Shown: piece after piece, positions 47,315-54,954 of the stretch | Numbering within the stretch: position 1 is the first letter of the stretch | How the letters are laid out: every line of letters begins with the position of its first letter | From: Bacteroidota bacterium | Lineage (GTDB): Bacteria; Bacteroidota; Ignavibacteria; UBA10030; SZUA-254 | Assembly (NCBI GenBank): GCA_020056225.1 | Contig: JAGVIE010000050.1 | Coordinates: 1 to 64,000, forward strand | DNA length: 64,000 nt | Direction: 5' to 3' | Translations under genes and position numbers: made by a program | The notes under the pieces: model-generated | The model's input: the letters and a program-made list of their open reading frames with translations, nothing else | Told to the model about the DNA's origin: nothing | The model's database searches: none

Positions 47315-48339
47315 AAAAACATCTCAACACACTCTATATTACTTCTGACGATGCCTATGTCCACAAAGAACGGGAAACATTTGTTGTGGAGGTGAACAAC
47401 GAAAAAGTCTTTCAAGCTCCTGTTCACTCGATTGAGAATATTGTCTGTTTCGGTTTCAAGGCGCTGAGTCCGCAACTGATGGCATTTTGTGCGGAGAATA
47501 ATGTTGGGATTAGCTATCTTTCGGAGAACGGAAAGTTTCTTGCGCGCGTATATGGCGCACAAAAAGGAAATGTTCTTCTGCGGAAAGCACAGTATGCTAT
47601 TTCTGACAACGAAATGGAATCCCTTTCAATTGCAAGGCCAATAGTTGCGGCGAAGGTGGCTAACTATCGCAGTTTGCTGCTTCGCCATCAGCGTAATCAT
47701 CCGAATGAATGTCCTGATTCAGTTGGATTAACGGCGGAGACGATGGGATGCCGACTGATGGAAATTCAAAGATCGGAATCATTGGATGGACTCCGCGGTT
47801 ACGAGGGTGAATGTGCGGCGTTGTATTTCGGAGTGTTGTCGGCACTTATCACGGTTCAACGGGAAGATTTCATATTTACTGGTCGAACGAAACGACCGCC
47901 TCTTGATCCTGCGAATGCTCTTCTTTCGTTCTTGTATGCAATTTTGGCAAACGATGTGAGGTCGGCACTTGAGACAACCGGACTTGATCCGCAGGTAGGT
48001 TTCTTGCATCAACTAAGATCGGGAAGACCGAGTTTAGCGCTCGATCTTATGGAAGAATTCCGGGCATATCTTGGCGACAGGATAATGTTGAATCTCATTA
48101 ATCTAAAACAAGTGACAAAGGATGATTTCGAAATTCGTGAATCTGGGGAAGTCCGCATGTCTGACGATGCGAGAAAGACAGTGATAACCGCATATCAGAA
48201 GCGCAAACAGGAAGAGATCACACATCCGTTTTTAGACGAAAAGATGACAATTGGTTTACTGCCACACATTCAAGCACAACTTCTCGCAAGATACATACGA
48301 GGAGATATTAAAGAATATCCACCATTTTATCTTAAGTGA
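47311..48339 (+). CDS. cas1: Cas1 integrase of type I-C
   Basis: A 342-residue Cas1 that inserts spacers into the array. The fold is recognisable from the N-terminal LYITSDDAYVHKE strand, GLRGYEGECAALYFGVL with the metal-binding Glu, LDPANALLSFLYAIL (with the Asn-Ala-Leu-Leu-Ser-Phe block), GLDPQVGFLHQLRSGRPSLALDL with His, and DLMEEFRAYLGDR with the third acidic ligand. Its ATG overlaps the Cas4 stop (ATGA). The sequence is the standard I-C type Cas1 and is better conserved than the effector proteins upstream. Confidence 0.93.
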   Translation: MKKHLNTLYITSDDAYVHKERETFVVEVNNEKVFQAPVHSIENIVCFGFKALSPQLMAFCAENNVGISYLSENGKFLARVYGAQKGNVLLRKAQYAISDNEMESLSIARPIVAAKVANYRSLLLRHQRNHPNECPDSVGLTAETMGCRLMEIQRSESLDGLRGYEGECAALYFGVLSALITVQREDFIFTGRTKRPPLDPANALLSFLYAILANDVRSALETTGLDPQVGFLHQLRSGRPSLALDLMEEFRAYLGDRIMLNLINLKQVTKDDFEIRESGEVRMSDDARKTVITAYQKRKQEEITHPFLDEKMTIGLLPHIQAQLLARYIRGDIKEYPPFYLK

Positions 48340-48346
48340 AATCGCT

Positions 48347-48637
48347 ATGATGGTTCTAGTAAGTTATGATATGTCAACAAAGACAGCAGGCGGGGTTCGT
48401 CGGCTTAGAAAAATCTCGGAGATGTGTTTGGATTATGGATTGCGTGTACAAAATTCGGTGTTTGAATGCAATGTTGATCCGGCGCAGTGGGAAATTTTAA
48501 AGGATAGATTGTTATCTTTGTATAATGCGGAAGAAGATAGTTTGAGATTTTATTATCTTGGATCGAACTGGAGACGGAGAGTAGAACACAATGGCAAAGG
48601 TGTGATAGATGATATTGAGGAACCAATAATTGTATAG
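48347..48637 (+). CDS. cas2: Cas2
   Basis: A 96-residue Cas2, the dimeric partner of Cas1. It opens MMVLVSYDMSTKTAGGVRRL with the usual beta strand and Asp, continues GLRVQNSVFECNVDP, and ends in IIV. ATG 48347 is chosen, eight bases after the Cas1 stop. A second ATG follows at 48350. A longer in-frame extension into cas1 (from 48251) is not real because it overlaps Cas1 and lacks Cas2 sequence. The CRISPR leader follows directly. Confidence 0.93.
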   Translation: MMVLVSYDMSTKTAGGVRRLRKISEMCLDYGLRVQNSVFECNVDPAQWEILKDRLLSLYNAEEDSLRFYYLGSNWRRRVEHNGKGVIDDIEEPIIV

Positions 48638-48807
48638 CGCTAACCGAAGCACACGATGAAATACCAGGGGGTTAGCTTTGAGAAAATAGATTGAAAGGAG
48701 CAGTTTAATATGTTACAGAGAAAATTTCGTAAAATTGCCTAGACCTAAGCGATGGATGGTCTGAATTCAATGATTCTGATATTTATTAAATAAGTTTAGA
48801 AGTAACA
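48638..48807 (+). promoter_or_regulatory. CRISPR leader with inverted repeat
   Basis: The 170 bases between cas2 and the first repeat contain no gene and are AT-rich towards the array, as is usual for a leader. An exact inverted repeat of seven bases (GCTAACC at 48639-48645 and GGTTAGC at 48670-48676) stands just behind the cas2 stop. I recall similar hairpin-like sequences after cas2 in other type I-C loci, but this is from memory. It could end the cas transcript or help leader recognition. Confidence 0.55.
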
Positions 48808-48907
48808 GTCGCGCTCCGTACGAGCGCGTGGATTGAAACCAGATCAGGCGAAATCTTGAAAAGAAGAAAAATCTTGTCGCGCTCCGTACGAGCGCGTGGA
48901 TTGAAAC
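48808..48907 (+). CRISPR. Minimal CRISPR array, two repeats and one spacer (type I-C repeat)
   Basis: Two identical 32-base repeats are at 48808-48839 and 48876-48907 with a 36-base spacer at 48840-48875. The repeat holds a seven-pair stem (CGCGCTC and GAGCGCG, loop CGTAC) and ends TGGATTGAAAC, the 11-base 5' handle expected after Cas5c cleavage. It is the type I-C repeat form, in the orientation expected from the cas genes and leader. Beyond 48907 there is no further repeat. The GTGTGGATTCGAT around 48938 recalls the repeat end but is out of register. The array is real but very short, or shortened by deletion or assembly. Confidence 0.93.
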
Positions 48908-49095
48908 ATAATGAACGCTTGGTCATTCTCTCAGGATGTGTGGATTCGATGATATAAAAATATGGTGTTGATTCGGTAACGTCTATTCCATAAAACACAA
49001 ATGATCCAATTCATATTATGGGTCGGCTTTTTTATTTTGTCGGAGGTACTCTCAGTTTGAGGGTCTCCAACATTCTTCGTATATTGCTTCCCACG
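48908..49095. other. Intergenic region after the array
   Basis: These 188 bases hold no CRISPR repeat and no gene that I can support. An in-frame extension of the glycosyltransferase from 49018 exists but lacks family features. A weak resemblance of GTGGATTCGAT (48940-48950) to the repeat end is noted. Confidence 0.5.
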
Positions 49096-50217
49096 ATGAA
49101 GAATGTTAGAAATATTGCACTGGTACACGATTGGCTTGTCTCGATGCGCGGCGGAGAAAAAGTTCTTGAGGTGCTCTGCGAGCTTTTCCCGGATGCAAAA
49201 TTATTCACTCTCGTGCATAAAAAAGGAAAACTTTCTTCGCCCATCGAGAGGATGAACATCAAGACGTCTTTTCTCCAGAAGATGCCGCTGGCAACGAGCA
49301 GGTACCAATATTATCTTCCTTTGTTCCCCGCGGCAATCGAACGGTTTGATATGAGTGAGTTTGATCTGGTTATTTCGAGCAGCCATGCCGCCGCAAAGGG
49401 CGTCCGCGTTCACAAGAATGCGCTTCATATCTGTTATTGTTACACGCCGATGCGGTACATCTGGGATCAATACGAACAATATTTCGGCAATAAACGCGCT
49501 TCGCTTATCGCACGCACGTCCATGAAGCTGGTGCTCAACTATTTGCGCAGATGGGACGTTGCGTCTTCGCGCGGTGTTAATGAGTTCATAGGAATATCTA
49601 GCGCTGTGCGTGACCGCATCCGCCGCACTTATAACCGAGATGCGGTCGTGATTTATCCTCCTGTGGATGTAAATCGTTTTTCCATCAGTGATAGAGATGA
49701 AGGATACTATCTCATCGTATCGGCGCTTGTTCCTTACAAGATGATCGACCTTGCGGTTGAAGTATTCAACCGTCTCGGAGAGCGATTGATTATTATCGGC
49801 ACGGGGAACGAAGAGAAGAAGCTGAAAGACCTTGCAAAAAGAAATATTGAATTTCTTGGATGGGCTGACGATGACGAGGTGAAGAAATATTATGAAGGAT
49901 GCCGCGCATTGATATTCCCCGGTGAAGAGGATTTTGGTATAGTGCCCGTCGAGGCGATGGCGTGCGGAAAACCCGTTATAGCTTTCGGCAAAGGCGGCGC
50001 CTTGGAAACCGTCGTGGATTCGAATACTGGTGTGATCTTCAAAGATCAAACCGTTGAAAGCTTGGTTGCGGCTGTTAAAGAACTTCAAGGGAAATCGTTC
50101 GATTCGAAGATAATTCGAGAACACTCGATGCAATTCGACAGGAATATATTTAAAACTTCGATAGAGAATTTCATCAGCACCAAATGCAATGAATTCTTTT
50201 CATCCGGTAATTCTTGA
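49096..50217 (+). CDS. GT4-family glycosyltransferase (WbaZ/mannosyltransferase-like)
   Basis: A 373-residue GT-B glycosyltransferase. The start at ATG 49096 (MKNVRNIALVHDWL) is chosen over 49018. The N-terminal domain has HDWLVSMRGGEKVLE, and the YTPMRYIWDQYEQYF segment, typical of WbaZ-like mannosyl- or glycosyltransferases. The C-terminal domain shows VSALVPYKMIDLAVEVF, IIGTGNEEKKL, and the EX7E region EEDFGIVPVEAMACGKPVIA. It lies directly after the CRISPR array and is likely concerned with lipopolysaccharide or exopolysaccharide. Donor and acceptor are unknown. Its end is 28 bases before the patatin gene. Confidence 0.85.
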   Translation: MKNVRNIALVHDWLVSMRGGEKVLEVLCELFPDAKLFTLVHKKGKLSSPIERMNIKTSFLQKMPLATSRYQYYLPLFPAAIERFDMSEFDLVISSSHAAAKGVRVHKNALHICYCYTPMRYIWDQYEQYFGNKRASLIARTSMKLVLNYLRRWDVASSRGVNEFIGISSAVRDRIRRTYNRDAVVIYPPVDVNRFSISDRDEGYYLIVSALVPYKMIDLAVEVFNRLGERLIIIGTGNEEKKLKDLAKRNIEFLGWADDDEVKKYYEGCRALIFPGEEDFGIVPVEAMACGKPVIAFGKGGALETVVDSNTGVIFKDQTVESLVAAVKELQGKSFDSKIIREHSMQFDRNIFKTSIENFISTKCNEFFSSGNS

Positions 50218-50245
50218 TTTTGCCGGAGGAATTTTCTAATTTGGA

Positions 50246-53014
50246 TTGAAAAATTCAAAGATAGGACAGGATTTGCTTCGTAAAATTACAATAGCATTGC
50301 GTATCATCCTTTCAACTGTTCTGTTGAACGGCGTTCTCTTTCTACCGGTGCTCACCCAATCGAAAATAATAGTTCGCCCCACAATTATTCAAAAAAAATC
50401 TCCATCGGTTTGGTTTCGATCTTCACAGCGATTGAGCAGACCTAAAATCGGGGTGGTACTGAGCGGCGGCGGAGGAAGAGGTCTGGCACAAATAGGCGTC
50501 TTGCGGGCGCTGGAACGTCATCAAATACCTGTCGATTTGATTGTAGGCACGAGCCTTGGAAGTGTTATCGGAGGATTATATTCCACAGGCTATTCAACTA
50601 CAGAAATTGAAAGCATTGCCGTCAATACAAACTGGGGTGAATTACTTTCCTTCACAGAAGAAACACAGCGCAGCGATTTGTTCGTGGGACAGAAACAAAC
50701 TCAGCAGGAAGGTTATTTCTCGATTCGCTTCGATGGATTGGAGCCGATAATCCCATCATCGATATCCGGCGGACAGCGTCTTTCGAATTTTTTCTTTTAC
50801 CTTACACTTCAGGCATTATATCACCCTGACTCGAGTTTCGATAACTTGAAAATTCCGTTTCGTGCTATCGCAACAGACATCATTTCAGGAAAGCGCGTTA
50901 TCATTGACCATGGTTCGCTCGCTGAAGCGATGCGCGCAAGTATTACCGTGCCGCTGTTATATTCTCCCATCGAAAAAGATTCGATGTCGATGGTGGACGG
51001 CGGACTGACATCCAACATTCCTGTAGATGTTGCCAAAGATCTTGGTTGTGATATCGTGATCGCGGTGAATTCCACCAGTTCGATGAGGGGTTTGAACGAC
51101 CTCAAAGCGCCGTGGGAAGTTGCCGATCAGATTATGACGATCATGATGCAGGAATCTAACAAACAGCAATTGAAGCTTGCCGATGTTGTTATTACTCCTG
51201 TTACAGGCGATCGGATTGTTTCGGATTTTTCAGGGATAGATTCTCTGATCCGTGCCGGTGAAATCGCTGCCGAACAAAATATCCCTGCTATCTCTGATGC
51301 GCTTGGTAAGCTTCTGCAGATACAGGAGCAAACAACGGCATCGGAGTCGGTGCGGGTAACGGTTAATTTCGATAATGAAACGGATGACGATGAAATTAAG
51401 CAAGGAATATTTAATGATGTGAACCGGAACGATCTTTCACTGACGCGGGTTCAGGAATATGTCAATAAATTTTATGGCACCAGTAAGTATCGTGATGTTG
51501 AAGCAGAAATAGTCGATTCGATAAATCAAAGAAATGTTAACTTTCATCTAACTGCGTGCAGGAAAATCAACAATGTGCAGTTTAGCGGGAACACGCTTCT
51601 TCCGAATGATCGCATTAAAACTGAAATTGATTCCTGCCGAGGTAAATACCTGACTGATCCATATATAACACGGGCTTTCGAAAATGTAATTTCGCTCTAT
51701 CGTCAACAAGGATATTCACTCGCACGGATTGAGTCGGTACATGTCGATTCTTCAAACGGCATGTTAGGATTCAAAATACATGAAGGGAAGATCGCCGATA
51801 TCCGGTATGTCGGTAATGATAAAACGCGCTCGTATATAATCAGAAGGGAATTTCCACTTGAGGTTGGCGACGTGTTCAATATCGACAAAGCTTCTCAGGG
51901 GATAGTGAATATCAAAAGCACGGGATTATTCGAATACGTTCTGGTGGATGTTCAATATAAAGATGATGATCCTGTTATCGTTTTGAAAGTCAAGGAAAAA
52001 AGCTCAGAGCTGATGCGTATCGGTTTCCATGCCGATGATGAGCACGGTATCGTTGGCACTATCGATTCGAGAGACGCGAATTTTAGAGGCGCGTGGGAAG
52101 ACCTTGGGATCAGTGCGCGATACGGATACCGTGACCGATTTGTTCGTGCGGAATATACCGTTAATAGAATCTTTCATTCGTATTTCACTTTCAATTTGCG
52201 GGGATATTTTAAATCGCGTGATGTGTTCACTTACGCGTATGCTCCATCGGCAAGTTTGGAAAGATGGGATAAGTTAGAAGAGGGTAAGTACCGGGAAAAT
52301 AAATACGGCGGGACGATCACTTTCGGCAGTCATTTTAAACGCTTCGGCGATGTAACGGCTGAACTGCGTCTCGAGAATCATCAGATTACATCGCTTTCCG
52401 GAGCGGGGTATACACCTGTGCGGTACCAGTTTTCAAGTATAAAAATTCAAAGCACAATAGACACCGAAGATAAATTTTCATTTCCGACAAAAGGTGTTTA
52501 CCTGCAAATTACATTTGAATCTGCATCCAAGAAGTTGGGAAGCGATGTCGGGTTCGGGAAACTAACTGCAGTTTACGAAAACTATTTTACTCTTTTACCA
52601 AGGCATACAATCAGGCCAAGAATAACATTCGGGTTTGCCGATCAAACGTTGCCTGTCGCCGAGCAATTTAGTTTGGGCGGATTAAATTCGTTCTATGGTT
52701 TGCGCGAAGATGACAGCCGGGGAAGGCAAATCTTTTTAATCAATGCCGAATATCGCTTCTGGTTACCCTTCAAGTTAATTTTCGAAACATATATTAAGCT
52801 GCGATACGATCTTGGGACAATCTCTTTAGAACCGATAGAGTTAAAATTCAATAGGTTTCATCACGGTTTTGGTACTGCTATCGCTCTTGATACTCCGATT
52901 GGGGCGGCTACATTCGGAGTGGGTAAATGTTTCTTCTTCCAGCAGGGATTGCCAAAATCTCCGATCGCCGTCGGTCCGCTTCTTTTCTATTTTTCAATCG
53001 GTCCGAATCTGTAA
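50246..53014 (+). CDS. Patatin-like phospholipase with POTRA and BamA-type barrel
   Basis: A 922-residue outer-membrane protein with a start on TTG 50246 (a stop codon is in frame just upstream and GGAGGA is at 50225-50230, about 15 bases away, so this start is uncertain). The N-terminus is signal-like. Residues 70-310 form a patatin domain: GVVLSGGGGRGLAQIG (oxyanion), GTSLGSVIGG (nucleophile Ser) and MVDGGLTSNIP (Asp). About residues 390-570 look like POTRA-type repeats, followed by a C-terminal barrel (RATDIDSR... to PLLFYFSIGPNL) as in PlpD or BamA surface antigens. Such proteins hydrolyse lipids and may export the catalytic part. Confidence 0.85.
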   Translation: MKNSKIGQDLLRKITIALRIILSTVLLNGVLFLPVLTQSKIIVRPTIIQKKSPSVWFRSSQRLSRPKIGVVLSGGGGRGLAQIGVLRALERHQIPVDLIVGTSLGSVIGGLYSTGYSTTEIESIAVNTNWGELLSFTEETQRSDLFVGQKQTQQEGYFSIRFDGLEPIIPSSISGGQRLSNFFFYLTLQALYHPDSSFDNLKIPFRAIATDIISGKRVIIDHGSLAEAMRASITVPLLYSPIEKDSMSMVDGGLTSNIPVDVAKDLGCDIVIAVNSTSSMRGLNDLKAPWEVADQIMTIMMQESNKQQLKLADVVITPVTGDRIVSDFSGIDSLIRAGEIAAEQNIPAISDALGKLLQIQEQTTASESVRVTVNFDNETDDDEIKQGIFNDVNRNDLSLTRVQEYVNKFYGTSKYRDVEAEIVDSINQRNVNFHLTACRKINNVQFSGNTLLPNDRIKTEIDSCRGKYLTDPYITRAFENVISLYRQQGYSLARIESVHVDSSNGMLGFKIHEGKIADIRYVGNDKTRSYIIRREFPLEVGDVFNIDKASQGIVNIKSTGLFEYVLVDVQYKDDDPVIVLKVKEKSSELMRIGFHADDEHGIVGTIDSRDANFRGAWEDLGISARYGYRDRFVRAEYTVNRIFHSYFTFNLRGYFKSRDVFTYAYAPSASLERWDKLEEGKYRENKYGGTITFGSHFKRFGDVTAELRLENHQITSLSGAGYTPVRYQFSSIKIQSTIDTEDKFSFPTKGVYLQITFESASKKLGSDVGFGKLTAVYENYFTLLPRHTIRPRITFGFADQTLPVAEQFSLGGLNSFYGLREDDSRGRQIFLINAEYRFWLPFKLIFETYIKLRYDLGTISLEPIELKFNRFHHGFGTAIALDTPIGAATFGVGKCFFFQQGLPKSPIAVGPLLFYFSIGPNL

Positions 53015-53052
53015 TTGTTGGAATTACTTCATCGAATTTGTATCTTCTCAGA

Positions 53053-53472
53053 ATGCAGAAAGATTATTCAATTTTAGAGCATCCGTCGGATCTCGGCATT
53101 GAAGCGCAGGGTTCTTCTTTGATTGAGGCATTTCAGAATGCTGCAACCGCCCTGATGTCTATCATCCTTGATCTGAAGACAGTAACGGCAACGGAATGTA
53201 GGCATATAACCGTTTCAGCAATAGATGAAGAACAGTTGCTCGTAAAATGGTTGTCGGAGATTTTATACGTTTATGATGGACAAAGATTTGCGTGCAGCGA
53301 ATTTAATATAGCCGAGTTAGACCGGACACATCTCGAAGCGTCTGTGCGGGGTGAAATGTTTCTGGAGACGAAGCACCGCCCGAAATTGGATGTTAAAGCG
53401 GTAACATATCATCAGTTGTCGGTGAAGGAAAACGATAACAAGTGGATTGTTAGAGTTTTTTTTGATATTTAG
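53053..53472 (+). CDS. Archease, RtcB partner
   Basis: A 139-residue protein of the archease family, which activates the RtcB RNA ligase. Start at ATG 53053. The opening DYSILEHPSDLGIEAQG is the conserved strand with the metal-binding Asp, later LLVKWLSEILYVYD, the HRPKLDVKAVTYHQL block, and the C-terminal WIVRVFFDI. It is placed directly before rtcB (41 bases), a typical pairing. The longer in-frame start at 52927 lies inside the patatin gene and is rejected. The 5' end of the operon is not clear because the patatin gene ends only 38 bases before it. Confidence 0.9.
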   Translation: MQKDYSILEHPSDLGIEAQGSSLIEAFQNAATALMSIILDLKTVTATECRHITVSAIDEEQLLVKWLSEILYVYDGQRFACSEFNIAELDRTHLEASVRGEMFLETKHRPKLDVKAVTYHQLSVKENDNKWIVRVFFDI

Positions 53473-53512
53473 TACAATGAACAGTCCCTGACTTTAAAAT
53501 CAGAAAAAGTAG

Positions 53513-54937
53513 ATGCTCAAGAAGCTTGATAATTATCGTCATCTGATTCCAAAATCATACAAGCAAGGAATGCGTATCGATGGAATGATTTATGCAGATG
53601 ACGAGTTGATAAAGCAGATCGAAAAAGATCTCACCAAAGAACAGGTTGCAAATGTCGCAACATTGCCCGGACTGGTTGGCCGGTCTTTAGCGATGCCCGA
53701 CGCACATCAAGGATACGGTTTCTGTATTGGCGGTGTAGCGGCGGCAGATGTTGACGAAGGCATTGTCTCAGCCGGCGGTGTTGGCTTCGATATAAACTGC
53801 GGCGTTAGATTACTTTCAACTCCTTTTGAAGTTGATGGTATACGTGCTAAGCTTGAACAATTAATCAATCAGCTTTTCCGCGATATACCCTGCGGTACAG
53901 GACGAAAAGGTTTGCTGGAGGTGACAAAGAGCGAACTCGATAAAGTTCTAATAAATGGTGCACAGTGGGCAATAACAAATAATTACGGTGACGACAAAGA
54001 CATCGCCCGCATCGAAGAGTACGGTAAAATTCCCGATGCCGATCCATCGCTTGTAAGTCGCCGCGCAAAAGATCGCGGGCAACATCAGCTCGGAACGCTC
54101 GGATCCGGCAATCATTTTCTTGAGATTCAAGTCGTCGATGAAATTTATGAACCTGAAGTTGCATCGAAATTCGGGCTTCACCATAATCAAATAGTCGTTC
54201 TTATACACAGCGGTTCACGCGGTCTGGGACATCAGGTCTGCACTGATTATCTCGACATGATGCAAAACGGTATGAAGAAATACGGTATCTCAGTAGTAGA
54301 TCGACAGCTTGCGTGCGTTCCGATCAAATCCGTTGAGGGACAAAATTATTTGAAAGCTATGGCTGCTTCGGCTAACTTTGCGTTTGCAAACAGGCAGATG
54401 ATAACACACTGGACACGGGAAGCCTTTAAGCGAATTCTGGGAAGAGGCGATCTAAAAATTGTATACGACGTTTGCCACAACATAGCGAAGTATGAGAATC
54501 ATGATGTTGATGGCTCACAAAAGCGTTTGCTTGTACACAGAAAGGGAGCTACGCGGGCATTTCCAAAAAATCATCCGGCGTTGCCGGATGATTTGAGAGA
54601 TGTCGGGCAACCTGTACTTATTCCGGGCAGTATGGGGACATGCTCGTACGTTCTTGTCGGCACCGACAAAGCGATGAAAGAAACTTTCGGCTCTTCCTGT
54701 CATGGGGCAGGGCGGGCGATGAGCCGGACGCAAGCTAAGAAAGAAACCTCAGCCGATCAGTTGCTAAATGAGATGAAAAGCAAAGGCATATACGTTCGGG
54801 GAGAAAGCCGGTCGGGTTTGACCGAAGAAAAGCCGGATGCATACAAAGATGTAAGTCGGGTTGTGGAAGTTGTTCACGGCGCAGGGATTGCGAGGAAAGT
54901 AGCAAAGATGCTGCCACTCGCGGTAATGAAAGGATAA
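53513..54937 (+). CDS. rtcB: RtcB, RNA-splicing/repair ligase
   Basis: This 474-residue GTP- and manganese-dependent ligase joins RNA 2',3'-cyclic phosphate or 3'-phosphate ends to 5'-hydroxyl ends. The family signature is complete: AMPDAHQGYGFCIGGV, GVGFDINCGVRLL with the metal-binding Asp and Cys, GSGNHFLEIQ with catalytic-site His, HSGSRGLGHQV, DVCHNIAK, PGSMGTCSYVL and SCHGAGRAMSR with the His that carries GMP. Together with archease it forms an RNA repair unit. In bacteria the natural substrates, damaged tRNA or rRNA, are only partly known. Confidence 0.95.
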   Translation: MLKKLDNYRHLIPKSYKQGMRIDGMIYADDELIKQIEKDLTKEQVANVATLPGLVGRSLAMPDAHQGYGFCIGGVAAADVDEGIVSAGGVGFDINCGVRLLSTPFEVDGIRAKLEQLINQLFRDIPCGTGRKGLLEVTKSELDKVLINGAQWAITNNYGDDKDIARIEEYGKIPDADPSLVSRRAKDRGQHQLGTLGSGNHFLEIQVVDEIYEPEVASKFGLHHNQIVVLIHSGSRGLGHQVCTDYLDMMQNGMKKYGISVVDRQLACVPIKSVEGQNYLKAMAASANFAFANRQMITHWTREAFKRILGRGDLKIVYDVCHNIAKYENHDVDGSQKRLLVHRKGATRAFPKNHPALPDDLRDVGQPVLIPGSMGTCSYVLVGTDKAMKETFGSSCHGAGRAMSRTQAKKETSADQLLNEMKSKGIYVRGESRSGLTEEKPDAYKDVSRVVEVVHGAGIARKVAKMLPLAVMKG

Positions 54938-54954
54938 TATAATCCAAGCATCTA

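Noticed and set aside
48251-48346. N-terminal extension of Cas2
   Set aside because: It overlaps the cas1 reading frame in another frame, and the Cas2 fold starts at MVLVSYDMS.
48936-48952. Third, degenerate CRISPR repeat
   Set aside because: GTGTGGATTCGAT resembles the repeat end, but the distance to repeat 2 would allow a spacer of only about 12 bases and the stem is absent.
52927-53052. N-terminal extension of archease
   Set aside because: It lies in another frame of the patatin gene and adds nothing archease-like.
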